DNA of 64,000 nt from Vulcanimicrobiota bacterium (GTDB taxonomy: Bacteria > Vulcanimicrobiota > Xenobia > Xenobiales > JADMJV01), in the NCBI GenBank assembly GCA_019637395.1, contig JAHBVR010000001.1, positions 434,001-498,000 of the forward strand, given 5' to 3'. Position 1 is the first letter of the stretch. The number at the start of each line of letters is the position of its first letter. Positions 51,457 to 59,878 of the stretch are shown here, piece by piece. The notes below the pieces were generated by a model. It was not told the origin of the DNA and ran no database searches. It worked only from the letters and a program-made list of their open reading frames with translations. The translations under genes were made by a program, and so were the position numbers.

Positions 51457-54318
51457 TTAAAGCCTGGCCCGAACCATCTCGGCAAAGCGATCCTGGTGCT
51501 GTTCATAAAGTCGGCTGGAACAGATCTTCTCTTCCATTTCCGCCAGAAATTCCAGGTCGGCACCGCTGCCTTCCCTCTCCCAAAGGCGCTGCTTATGCTG
51601 AGCCACGCTGCCAGCCAAGCCGAGCAAAGGTTCGAGCCTTTGGCCGTGCAGGATGGTATCCAGGGCGGCGCGGCTCTCGGCCAGCATTTGATCGCGCAGC
51701 CGCGGCGCCCGAGTCAGGCGCGCGATCAGGCGATGACGTTCTCCCAAAGGATGAATGCGGGCGCCGGCGGCATGGCTCTGGCGCCAGATCCAATCGCGGC
51801 CGTCGGGCTGCAGGACCCCCAGCAGGGCGGAAAGCAAAAAAGCCTCCTGTGACTCGCGCAGGGCCTGCAGTTCCTGGCGGCTGAGCACGGCCAGGTCGAT
51901 AAACTGCTGGTCGACGCAGTCGATGTGGAGCGATTCCCCCTGGGCATAGAGATGCAAATAGGCTTCCCGCCAACTCTTGAGCGGCACCAGTTCGGCCACC
52001 GTCAACCCCACCGCTTCGGAGAAAAAAATCACCTCTTCGCTGTAGGCCATCGAGAAATAATGCGTCAATCCGGGGCGCAACTGCAGGATCTGAGCCTGTA
52101 GTTTCTCCACGTTGCGTTCCGCTTGCGCCTTGTGCAGCGGCCCGCTATTGGGCGGCAAGCCGGGCAAGGCCACCAGATGGTAAGCCAGTGCGGGATTCAC
52201 CGAGCGCGAAGCCAGCATACTCTGTTCGATCAGAGGAGCCAGGGACTTTGCATAGCGCGCATAGAGCAACAACAACGCGTAGTCCCTGGGAAATTCGCCA
52301 AAAGACCGGCGGGCTTTGTGGAGCAGTTCATGGCGGAAGGACTCACGAGTGAGACAGGCAGCCAGCCCTCCCCCTTCGCGCAGCATGGTCCTGGCCAGTT
52401 GCGCCGGCATTTCGGCGGCCACGTAGCGTGGCAGAACTTCCTCCCATACCAACGAATCCTGGCATAAATTATGGCAACGAGGCACGACCGAGTCCGGCAA
52501 GGAGGTGCTCGCTTCCAGCTTTTCGATGAGACCTTCCAGTTGCTGGCTCAACATCTGCAGTTCCGCCACCAGTTCGCCGGCCGGTTCTTCGATCTGCAGG
52601 GCCAGAGCCAGATCCCGGCAGAGCAGGAAGGCTTCGTTGTGGGCCTCCTGCATCAATCTCGCCAGGAACAAGCCCGGCGAATCGTGGCTACCCAGATGCA
52701 TTTCCAGAACTCTCCGCAGGTGGTGGGAGATCAGCAAGGACTTGCGGCCATCCCAGTTACTGCGCGCCTCAGCGCGCGAAAGTTCGGCCATCTGGCGGGC
52801 AATCTGACCGGCCAGTTCGCGCTGCAGCTCGATCAGGCTACCCGCCTGGCGGCGAAAACTCTCGCCCCAACGGAGCAAATGGCCCGACGCTTCGGGAATC
52901 TTGGAGAGAACCTGGCGCAAACCCCAATTCTGCTGTTCTACCGAAGCAAAACAAAGCGCGCGCACTCGGGCCAACTCCTGGGCCAGGATTTCCTGACGTT
53001 GGCGCGCCAGGGTGGGCAAAAGCTCCTGCTCCAGCCAGCGCTGGCCTTGCTGGAGGAGCAACGTCAAATGAGTAGAGCGACTGCGATGGCCCCGCTGCAG
53101 AGCGCGCCAGCTTTCCTGGCCCCAGTTCTGCACCTGTTGGCTGAGATTGGGTCCTTGGGGGCTCTCCAATAGCCGCGCAATCCACAACCGCCTGGTGGCC
53201 CGTTCCTCCTCGAGCAACTCCAGGAATTTTCCCGAGGCGCTGCTTTCCGCGGCCCCGGCGGGTCCCAAAAGGGACTGCAGGGCCTGTGAACTCAAACGGG
53301 CGCTGCAGGCTTCGCGGATGGCGCCATAGGCCAGACGCAGGCGACTCTGACTGATCTGCGAGAAGCCCCGCGCCAACCTTTGCTGCAGTTCTTCGGGCAG
53401 CGAACCCGCCAGGTGAGGGGTTTGCGTCTGCACGTTGAGGCGCAAACTCCTTCGATGCTCGCCCAGATCAGCGATCAGCAACTCCTTGCACAGGTAGTCG
53501 GCGATCAGCTCCTGAAGTTCGGCGGCCGAACCGGGCTGCAAGGAACATCCGTCATAAGCCGGCCAATTGGGCCGAACCGTTTTGCCCGGCTCCCATTCGG
53601 CCGTGAAACCGTGTTTCTCGAAGCTGTAGTGATTGAGTTCCTTGAGCAGGGCATAGCTGTTGGCTTTGTAACGAGGGGACCCGGACTCATCCAGAGCCAC
53701 CCACAAATGCCGGCTAACCGCTGCATCCGGCACCAGATCTCGCAGCAAGAAGCCCAGGTCGATCAACATCCCGGAATCACCATCCCCGCTGGCTCCGACC
53801 ACATGGACGACGGTGGGTTGATCAAATTGCATTTGGGCGACCAGGCCACGCTGGCGCAGGTCCGGAGAATTGAGCAAGCGGGTCGAATTTTCCGGGTCTC
53901 GGAGACGATTCAAACTTTCGACCAGGGCTGCCCGCAGGCCGGCATAGTGAAAAAAGAAGCGCATGCGTCCGGCCGGGCGGCTGTCCGCCAGATCGCCGGC
54001 CAGCTCGCCCAGGGACGACCAACCGGGATACCACCAGCGATGAACGTGGGCGAAAGCCGCCCCGCTCAAGCGGCGCACCACCTTGGAAGGCTCTTCAAGC
54101 CCCATGGACAGGCGGGAAAGGCCCGTTTCCACCTCGCGCGGTCCATGCTGCTGGTCCAGCCAGAGTAGAGCCAGACTAGGGATGTCGACCTGGGCCCCGA
54201 ATTGCTTGGCCAGTTTGCCGCGAAGTCGGTGCAGCACGGCGCCACCAACCTCGCCCAAACCCACAATCAGGGTGGGACGCAACTTCAGAGATTGGACATC
54301 CGCTTGATCGAAATTCAT
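51457..54318 (-). CDS. Tubulin-like (Tubulin_2-type) large protein
   Basis: 953 residues. RPTLIVGLGEVGGAVLHRLR opens a tubulin/FtsZ-like nucleotide-binding domain of the kind found next to Hsp70-like and kinase genes in several phyla. The GTP-binding T4 loop (GGGTG[ST]G in FtsZ) is here VGASGDGDSGMLIDLGFLLR, so it is altered at three positions. The remaining 650 residues are mostly long helices with coiled-coil character (LARQRQEILAQELARV, LQMLSQQLEGLIEKLEAS). The start is ATG 54318 (MNFDQADV); an extended frame to 54387 seems unlikely. It is divergent from the zinc-ribbon/propeller-like gene with 62 bp between. Confidence 0.8.
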   Translation of the reverse strand: MNFDQADVQSLKLRPTLIVGLGEVGGAVLHRLRGKLAKQFGAQVDIPSLALLWLDQQHGPREVETGLSRLSMGLEEPSKVVRRLSGAAFAHVHRWWYPGWSSLGELAGDLADSRPAGRMRFFFHYAGLRAALVESLNRLRDPENSTRLLNSPDLRQRGLVAQMQFDQPTVVHVVGASGDGDSGMLIDLGFLLRDLVPDAAVSRHLWVALDESGSPRYKANSYALLKELNHYSFEKHGFTAEWEPGKTVRPNWPAYDGCSLQPGSAAELQELIADYLCKELLIADLGEHRRSLRLNVQTQTPHLAGSLPEELQQRLARGFSQISQSRLRLAYGAIREACSARLSSQALQSLLGPAGAAESSASGKFLELLEEERATRRLWIARLLESPQGPNLSQQVQNWGQESWRALQRGHRSRSTHLTLLLQQGQRWLEQELLPTLARQRQEILAQELARVRALCFASVEQQNWGLRQVLSKIPEASGHLLRWGESFRRQAGSLIELQRELAGQIARQMAELSRAEARSNWDGRKSLLISHHLRRVLEMHLGSHDSPGLFLARLMQEAHNEAFLLCRDLALALQIEEPAGELVAELQMLSQQLEGLIEKLEASTSLPDSVVPRCHNLCQDSLVWEEVLPRYVAAEMPAQLARTMLREGGGLAACLTRESFRHELLHKARRSFGEFPRDYALLLLYARYAKSLAPLIEQSMLASRSVNPALAYHLVALPGLPPNSGPLHKAQAERNVEKLQAQILQLRPGLTHYFSMAYSEEVIFFSEAVGLTVAELVPLKSWREAYLHLYAQGESLHIDCVDQQFIDLAVLSRQELQALRESQEAFLLSALLGVLQPDGRDWIWRQSHAAGARIHPLGERHRLIARLTRAPRLRDQMLAESRAALDTILHGQRLEPLLGLAGSVAQHKQRLWEREGSGADLEFLAEMEEKICSSRLYEQHQDRFAEMVRARL

Positions 54319-54380
54319 CGGGAATGCAGGCGGGCTTCTGGCTCGCGACTGGCCATCCTGCCGTGACGCCAGGCGCTCAC

Positions 54381-55457
54381 ATGCCAACTTGCGCCCGGTG
54401 TGGCGCGGCCGCGCAGTTGCTGGCCAACTTTTGCGCCCGCTGTGGTCAGGACTTGCGCCATTCCGCCGGCTTGCCTGTGGAGACCCAGTTGCTGGAGAAT
54501 TGGACTCAGCCCGAAGATGACCCTATAGAGTGCCTCCTGGGCAGCCATACGCTGCTGGCGGCCCTGCGCCAAACCGGCTGGGCGGATTTTTGGTCTCCCT
54601 ATCAGGTGGCTCGCTTGCAGCGACTGCCCGTGCAGGCGGGCGCCGAGGCGGCGGCCCTGGCCGATAACCTGCTGGTCAGCCTGCGGAGCCAACAGGTGGA
54701 AGTGCTTCATTTAACCCCGGCACTACGCCAGGATGCCTGTCGCTTTGATCGCGGCAGTCGCTTTGCCGCCCCGGGCCCGCTGGCTTCCCCGCTGGCGGCG
54801 AAAGGGCGGAAGCTGGCCTGGGTGGCCGGTTCAGAACTGGTCTGTCACCAGGTGCTGCCGAGCGGGCTGGCACCGGCCTGGAGCCGACCTTGGAAGGGTC
54901 TCTGTAACGCTTTAGCCTGGAACGAAGAGGGTCTTTGGGCGCTGCAGGGTGAGAGTCTGGCTCTCTACCGAGCGGAGGACGGGGAACGTCTGACTCGGTT
55001 ACAATTGCCGGCTCCACCCCTCAGCCTCAGCCTGCAGGGCCGGGAAGCCTGGGTTTGTGGGCACCAGGGCGAACTGTGGTTGTGCCATTCCGGCACTATC
55101 CAACGCAATTGGCCGGGACGCGGAGACACCTGCTTCAGCTTCGCCACCAACGCCTCCCACGTGATTCAATGCTCTGGACGGCGCCTGCACGTCCTCAACC
55201 AGCGTTCCGGCCGCCAGCATTTGCTGGAAGTTCCGCAACCTTGCGTGCTTCCGCCTGTGCTGGGACCCGGCTGGGCGGTGCTGGTCAGTTACGAAGGCAT
55301 GGTCTACCACCTGGCCCTGGACCAGGAATACCCTCGGGTGGCCCAGGCCCGCCGGCCCTTCAGCTCCTTTGAACCGATTATGATTCAGCCGGTGCTGGCC
55401 GGCCCCCGTTTGTTCTTAGCCGGTCCGGAGGGGCAATTAGCCGGCTGGGTCCTGTAA
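54381..55457 (+). CDS. Zinc-ribbon protein with propeller-like repeats
   Basis: 358 residues. MPTCARCGAAAQLLANFCAR and the following CGQD form a double-CxxC zinc ribbon. From about residue 130 on there are repeated strands in PQQ/WD-propeller style (KLAWVAGSELVCHQV, LWALQGESLALYRAEDGERL, AWVCGHQGELWLCHSG, VIQCSGRRLHVLNQRSG). It probably works with the divergent tubulin-like/Hsp70-like operon, which has the same kind of zinc ribbon in the Hsp70-like protein. The ATG at 54381 is preferred because the ribbon starts there; no strong ribosome-binding site is visible. The 3' end overlaps the convergent dioxygenase gene by 21 bp. Confidence 0.7.
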   Translation: MPTCARCGAAAQLLANFCARCGQDLRHSAGLPVETQLLENWTQPEDDPIECLLGSHTLLAALRQTGWADFWSPYQVARLQRLPVQAGAEAAALADNLLVSLRSQQVEVLHLTPALRQDACRFDRGSRFAAPGPLASPLAAKGRKLAWVAGSELVCHQVLPSGLAPAWSRPWKGLCNALAWNEEGLWALQGESLALYRAEDGERLTRLQLPAPPLSLSLQGREAWVCGHQGELWLCHSGTIQRNWPGRGDTCFSFATNASHVIQCSGRRLHVLNQRSGRQHLLEVPQPCVLPPVLGPGWAVLVSYEGMVYHLALDQEYPRVAQARRPFSSFEPIMIQPVLAGPRLFLAGPEGQLAGWVL

Positions 55458-56096
55458 TGGCACGAAGTCGATAAGCAAGATGTCGCGGTAGCCGTCCGAG
55501 TCGCTTTCGATGGGTGTGGCGCTGTGCCAGAGCTTACCTTGAAAATAAAGGGTGTCCCAGCGCTGCAACTGGAGCCAATGGAAAACCGGTCGTTTTTCCT
55601 CGTCGTAACCGGTAAAGACACCGCCGCGAATGTGCCGGCGCGCGATCAAGTGCTGCACGGTGTAAGTTTCCGCATCGCGATGGACACCTTCGGGTGTGGG
55701 CAGGCCGGGGCGGGACGGACGAGCCAGGATGCGCACGCAGTGAATGCCGACCTGCCAATCCCCCCGTAAATGAAGGACGCGGGCATCCTCCTGAATCACC
55801 GCCCGCAGGAACGGGTTGGCCAGAATCTCCGGAAGCAGGGGGGCGAAGGTTCTCTCCACGCCGCCGTTGAGGGGATTGTCGACCAGTTCCTGATAAATGC
55901 TGTTGCCGGAGAGGTCGCTCAGGCTCCCGTCGCGCCAGAGCAGACGGCTGTAGCGGCGAAAACGATAACACCCTCCGTCCGCCATGTGCCGGTCCTGAAT
56001 CAGATCCCCCCAGCTGGCCACCAGCTGGTCTTCACCGGATACCTGGGGAACAGCCCATTGGGCGGCGGGCACGGCCCTCCAACCTTCAACCAACAC
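55437..56096 (-). CDS. 2-oxoglutarate/Fe(II) dioxygenase-like protein
   Basis: 219 residues of the 2OG-Fe_Oxy_2 type. ADGGCYRFRRYSRL, LNGGVERTFAPLLPE, and the iron site EGVHRDAETYTVQHLIARRH (His-x-Asp) with a late HSATPIESDSDGYRDILLIDF (second His and the 2OG Arg) match the family. Known members hydroxylate free amino acids (isoleucine dioxygenase group). The start is uncertain: GTG 56096 or TTG 56093, overlapping the hydrolase stop, gives the right length. It is cotranscribed with the alpha/beta-hydrolase. Confidence 0.8.
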   Translation of the reverse strand: MLVEGWRAVPAAQWAVPQVSGEDQLVASWGDLIQDRHMADGGCYRFRRYSRLLWRDGSLSDLSGNSIYQELVDNPLNGGVERTFAPLLPEILANPFLRAVIQEDARVLHLRGDWQVGIHCVRILARPSRPGLPTPEGVHRDAETYTVQHLIARRHIRGGVFTGYDEEKRPVFHWLQLQRWDTLYFQGKLWHSATPIESDSDGYRDILLIDFVPLQDPAG

Positions 56097-56901
56097 GCAG
56101 GTCCACCCCCACAGGAAGGGATTCCGGCCAGGCGATGGGCCGTTGTTGGCGTAACGCCAGCCAGAACTCCCCGGTGAGCTGCGCGATCGTTTCCAGAGCG
56201 GGAGCCACCGCCAGCCCGATGCCGGCGAAAGCCATATGGTCAGCACCCTCCAGCACAGCCAGCGCCTTGCGTCCGGCCGGCACCGCGTCGTAGGTTGTGA
56301 GGCGCTGTTCAAAAGTCACTCCGGCGGGCATACCACTGTCTTGGGTGCCTGTCAACAGAAAGGCCGGCAAATGCAATCCGGACAGCCCCCGGCGGCTGAC
56401 CGCCGAATCAGGCGGTTGAGCCGACATGAGCACCACGCCCGCCCAATCCAGGCCAAATTCCCAACTTTGCGGACCCTCGGGCAACAACGCCTCTACTCCT
56501 AGAGTAGCCAGAGCCGTATAGCTGCCGAAACTGTGGCCGGCCAAACCGGCCCACCCGGAGCCGGGGGAAAGCACCCGCCTGACGTAGGCCAGGTCCTGGG
56601 GGCGCGCTTCCAGTTCCGCCTGATCGCGCACTCTGCGGCCAACCGCCTCGGCCAATTCCGCCTGGCGCATGCCCGGCTGGTGGATGGCCTTAAGGATATC
56701 CGCGTTGCTGCCGACATGCTCGATAACGGCCACCTGGAAGCCCAGGCGGCTCCAGGCTCGGCCCAAATAGCCGTAGCCCGCCCGGCCCCCGCCAAAACCT
56801 ACCGAGAAAAACAGCCAGCCCTGAAACTCCCCCTGGTAGGGATAAAGACCTACCGGAATGGCTCGTTGTCGAGCCGAGTCAAAAAGATCCAGGATTTCCA
56901 T
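56086..56901 (-). CDS. Alpha/beta-hydrolase (PAF-acetylhydrolase/dienelactone-hydrolase-like)
   Basis: 271 residues, starting MEILDLFDSARQRAIPVGLY. The opening is typical of the predicted dienelactone hydrolase/PAF-AH group, which begins with a D-x-x-R-x-R-x-I/L-P-V strand. The nucleophile is in LAGHSFGSYTAL, the Asp probably in TGTQDSG, and the His in EGADHMAFAG. No signal peptide, so cytoplasmic. ATG 56901 fits the domain start; ATG 56943 would add a Cys-rich leader not expected. Overlaps the dioxygenase start by 11 bp. Confidence 0.85.
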   Translation of the reverse strand: MEILDLFDSARQRAIPVGLYPYQGEFQGWLFFSVGFGGGRAGYGYLGRAWSRLGFQVAVIEHVGSNADILKAIHQPGMRQAELAEAVGRRVRDQAELEARPQDLAYVRRVLSPGSGWAGLAGHSFGSYTALATLGVEALLPEGPQSWEFGLDWAGVVLMSAQPPDSAVSRRGLSGLHLPAFLLTGTQDSGMPAGVTFEQRLTTYDAVPAGRKALAVLEGADHMAFAGIGLAVAPALETIAQLTGEFWLALRQQRPIAWPESLPVGVDLRVG

Positions 56902-57041
56902 TCGATATTCCCGTTCGCAAGCGCACACAGCGGAGCCTGTCAAGAGATTGGAGGACTTTTAGCAGGGACATGAAGGTCAAGGGTAAAGGCGTGTATAGGT
57001 CCGGGTGGGATTCAGATTAAAGGTAGAGGACGAAGATTGTC

Positions 57042-57491
57042 GTGAGTTCAGAACAAGTAGAATATATTTGTCCGCAGTGCCGTCGGCGCACCGTGGTCAA
57101 CGCCAAAGAGGGCGAAGAAGAGACTGTCTTTTGTCCTCGTTGCGAAATTGACATGAAGCCGTACGTGAAAACCTCGGAGGTCGCCGCGGCTGCGGCCAAT
57201 GCCCCATCCTCCAGCGGTGGAGTGGGAGCCGCCACCAAAACCAAGGCAAAAACCACCAAGACGCGCAAGACCGCGGCCACGGGTGAAGCCAAGGCGACCA
57301 AAACCAAGTCGACGCGGACCAGTATCAAGGCCTCGGCCACACCCGCGCCGGTGCCCACTCAGCCGGATTTCGGTGAATTCCGCTGCCAATGCTGCGGCTA
57401 CCACAAGACGGTCGCCCTCGGCAGCGAGAAACCGGCCGGTGGCTGGCGTTGCCCCACGTGTTTTGTGAAACTGGCCTGGCTTAAATCCTGA
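57042..57491 (+). CDS. Two-zinc-ribbon protein with a Lys/Ala/Thr-rich linker
   Basis: 149 residues. The N-terminal ribbon is YICPQCRRRT ... VFCPRCEI and the C-terminal ribbon FRCQCCGYHKTV ... GWRCPTCFVK. Between them is a low-complexity basic linker (TKTKAKTTKTRKTAATGEAK) like histone-H1 tails, which would bind nucleic acid. The start is GTG 57042 with a loosely spaced GAGGA upstream. No enzymatic function visible. Probably a nucleic-acid-associated factor; this is inference from composition. Confidence 0.72.
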   Translation: MSSEQVEYICPQCRRRTVVNAKEGEEETVFCPRCEIDMKPYVKTSEVAAAAANAPSSSGGVGAATKTKAKTTKTRKTAATGEAKATKTKSTRTSIKASATPAPVPTQPDFGEFRCQCCGYHKTVALGSEKPAGGWRCPTCFVKLAWLKS

Positions 57492-57558
57492 GCGCCAGCC
57501 GAGGAATAACCAGGGCCGGATGCAGGATGACCGTTCCAGGAAAGGAATTTCTTGAACC

Positions 57559-58146
57559 ATGGCTACCATTCAACCCGGCTTGGGACAGATTTCCAGCAAC
57601 TACCAGGTAAGCGGCAAGAAGCCGGTCACACTCAAGAACGGCGAAGAAGACAGCTCCGCCGGACCCAGCCTGGACAATCTGGTCAGCGTCAATTTTGCTG
57701 CTGGGGACAGCGGGCCGAGCCAGAGAATCCCGCCTTCCGGCACGCCTGTCCCGACTCAAGCCAACGCTGCTGCTCCGGTAGCCGAACAACAACCCCCGCC
57801 CCCGCCCGGCGCTCCTCAAGGGACGGCCTTTGGCGCCAGCGGCTCATTGCTGATGGTGGCTGACCAGCCCGCAGCCCAAGAGAGTTCAAGCATCGACGGC
57901 TTTCTGGCCCGTATCGCCAACGGTGCCAGGCAAGGCATGGAAAGTTCCGGCTCGGTTCTCCAGCGCGCCATGGTCGACGCAGCCACCTTCGGCAATCGAG
58001 TCGGCAAAATGCTGGGCTGCGATGAACAAGCACCCGGCCTGCGCGGCGCTGCCGGCACTACTCTGAGCCTGACCAGCGCGATGTTGGGCGGCCTGGTGGC
58101 CGTCCCCCTGGCGCTGGTTGTGGGCGCCGCCGACGCCGTCTCTTAG
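57559..58146 (+). CDS. Hypothetical protein with hydrophobic C-terminus
   Basis: 195 residues. The first 90 are disordered, rich in Pro, Ala, Ser and Gln (EQQPPPPPGAPQG), with LDNLVSVNF at 38-46, which resembles the DxVxL region of the hydrolases only loosely. Residues 105-150 look helical, and the C-terminal 30 residues form a hydrophobic Gly/Ala/Leu helix (SAMLGGLVAVPLALVVGAAD). No family recognised. AGGAAAGG lies upstream of ATG 57559. The long disordered leader and absence of a Sec signal are shared with the C11 peptidases. Confidence 0.65.
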   Translation: MATIQPGLGQISSNYQVSGKKPVTLKNGEEDSSAGPSLDNLVSVNFAAGDSGPSQRIPPSGTPVPTQANAAAPVAEQQPPPPPGAPQGTAFGASGSLLMVADQPAAQESSSIDGFLARIANGARQGMESSGSVLQRAMVDAATFGNRVGKMLGCDEQAPGLRGAAGTTLSLTSAMLGGLVAVPLALVVGAADAVS

Positions 58147-58230
58147 CCGGGTTACGAGGTCAGCGCTGGCACGACAAACCGGCGGCTACTCTCGCCAGAG
58201 TGCCACCCGCCGCCCCAAAAGAGCTCAATC

Positions 58231-58887
58231 TTAAGGACAACTGATTGAGGTAACGGTATGTGTATCACAAGTCACCTTGGGCGATTGGACTACACCATCG
58301 CACCGGTAGGTGACAGTGAAGGTTTTTTTGGTGCCCGTGCAAGGATCAGGTCCTGGGAGTTGAAGCGCTCCAGCGCCCGGCCAGGTCTCATACTCTAGCA
58401 GGTTTCCGCCCGCCGCCACAATCCGGGCGTTTAACTGGGTAGTGAAATCAGCGGCGATGCAAGGGCCGCTTCCGGCCTTAGCACCACATGGACCTCCGTC
58501 GAGGGCCGGGCCGTCATAGATGGCGCTGACGACTACCAGTCGAGCGCTGGCAGCGGCAACCGGCAGGGGAGCTACGATGCTGGTAAGGAGAGTCAGCCCG
58601 GCCACCTGCAGGAATGTTCGGCGCTCCTGATTGGCCAATGCAGGACTGTCTTCAAGCAGTCTCCTTATCTTCAATTGCTTCAGGGCTAGATCGACCACTG
58701 CTTGTGCCTGCGCTTCCCACTTAGGGAACTTCAGCGCAAAAGCTTCTTGTATTTGGACCTCACCCTGCTGGACCAGCTTCAAAATATAGCTGGCTTCCGG
58801 ACTGAGAAGCCAGCACTCGTGAGTGGTGGCATCATAGCAAAGCAATTCGTCACCAACCGGTTGAAATATTATTTTGTCGGATTGCAC
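58231..58887 (-). CDS. PqqD-domain protein with internal twin-Arg segment and six-Cys exported tail
   Basis: 218 residues in three parts. Residues 5-80 are PqqD-like (IIFQPVGDELLCYDATTHEC, WLLSPEASYILKLVQQGEV), a fold that binds peptide leaders or carries its own substrate. Residues 88-114 are NQERRTFLQVAGLTLL plus a hydrophobic stretch ending AAAS, a Tat-like export or anchor segment. Residues 115-218 form a small exported domain with six Cys (134, 143, 183, 196, 207, 217). GTG 58887 has AGGGAG 5-6 nt upstream. An in-frame ATG at 59100 would add 71 low-complexity residues and overlap the preceding stop; I consider it less likely. It is downstream of the HPr-kinase-like gene. It may itself be the maturation substrate. 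Confidence 0.72.
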   Translation of the reverse strand: MQSDKIIFQPVGDELLCYDATTHECWLLSPEASYILKLVQQGEVQIQEAFALKFPKWEAQAQAVVDLALKQLKIRRLLEDSPALANQERRTFLQVAGLTLLTSIVAPLPVAAASARLVVVSAIYDGPALDGGPCGAKAGSGPCIAADFTTQLNARIVAAGGNLLEYETWPGAGALQLPGPDPCTGTKKTFTVTYRCDGVVQSPKVTCDTHTVTSISCP

Positions 58888-59092
58888 GAGGACTCCCTGT
58901 ACGCGAGACGCGTCATGAGTGCTCCTATGCACCGGTGAAACACGCCTGCTTTGATGTCGAGTTTTACGACGACAAAACAGAGAATTTCCTCTCGGGTTAT
59001 ATGGTAGTTTATGGCTGCCGGCAACAGTTGATTTGGCAATACAAACCGGTAAACCCGGACTAGTAGAAATATCCACAAGACTAGGAGTAATT

Positions 59093-59821
59093 TCAAGCAT
59101 CCCCGGTGGCTCGCTGCAGTTCGAGCGCGAGAGCCTTGGCGCACGAATCCGCGTCGGCGCGTGTGCCCTTGAATATCTTGGCGTTCTCACAGATGGAGCT
59201 GAGGGCGGCCATTGCTTGGGGTAACAGCGACTGTCCGCCAGCGATAATCCGTAGCATTTCCAGCGCACACTGACCGGCAGTTTGCGGGCTGTAGTGCAAA
59301 GGCTTACCCGGTTGGTAAGGAAGCCAGGCGACCAATTCGACTGAGGCCCCGGGGCTCGTCTGATCTGCCAGCGCATCTCCATGATAGGGAAGCACGTTCA
59401 ACGCATCGTCGAAAATTGCCAGACGATCGGAATAGCGGATGGCTCCTCGTTGGCACAACGCCTCCACCAAGCGGGTGGTCCCTGAGAGGCGGGGGCCAGG
59501 GAACACCCACGCCTTCCCCTGCCAGGCCACTACTCCTGCTCGGAAAATCAGGTGCGCCTTAGCATGTTGGGCGATGCTTTCGTGAAGTCGGGCGAGCAAA
59601 AACTGTCGAACGAACTCGGGGTCATGATTAGGAAGTAGCATGTGATGGTCATGCTCCAACGAAAGCAGACTCTTCTGAGACTGAAGCTGAAAGATTGAGT
59701 CAGGCTCTTCAAAGCTTTGCTCACGGACTCCGGGTAACAGGGCTCTAGCCTGGCTCTCTGCGAGGTCTCCCTCGGCCAGGATGCGTATACGCGCTCCATG
59801 GAAGATGTAATCGGCTTGCAC
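59093..59821 (-). CDS. HPr-kinase-like protein with altered P-loop
   Basis: 242 residues, related to the short HPr-kinase/phosphorylase-like proteins that accompany PqqD in peptide-modification loci. The region VFPGPRLSGTTRLVEALCQR corresponds to the usual FPGxSxSGK[ST]TLVxAL. The P-loop Lys is replaced by Thr (positions 109-116 read GPRLSGTT), so ATP binding in the usual way is doubtful. The next conserved block, YSDRLAIFDDALNVLPY, is retained. The start is GTG 59821. It is divergent from the MauE-thioredoxin gene (57 bp between) and upstream of the PqqD gene. Confidence 0.72.
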   Translation of the reverse strand: MQADYIFHGARIRILAEGDLAESQARALLPGVREQSFEEPDSIFQLQSQKSLLSLEHDHHMLLPNHDPEFVRQFLLARLHESIAQHAKAHLIFRAGVVAWQGKAWVFPGPRLSGTTRLVEALCQRGAIRYSDRLAIFDDALNVLPYHGDALADQTSPGASVELVAWLPYQPGKPLHYSPQTAGQCALEMLRIIAGGQSLLPQAMAALSSICENAKIFKGTRADADSCAKALALELQRATGDA

Positions 59822-59878
59822 GATTCTGACAATACCTGATACTGGACACAGTTCCTCTGAATGCGGTAAGGGTAATAC

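Noticed and set aside
58888-59100. An N-terminal extension of the PqqD protein starting at ATG 59100
   Set aside because: The frame is open but the codon use and composition are unlike coding sequence here, and GTG 58887 has a good ribosome-binding site directly at the PqqD fold. It remains possible.
58869-59144. A 91-codon hydrophobic frame on the minus strand between the HPr-kinase-like and PqqD genes
   Set aside because: It overlaps both neighbours in another frame, has no ribosome-binding site that I can see, and its hydrophobic stretch comes from an AT-rich intergenic region.
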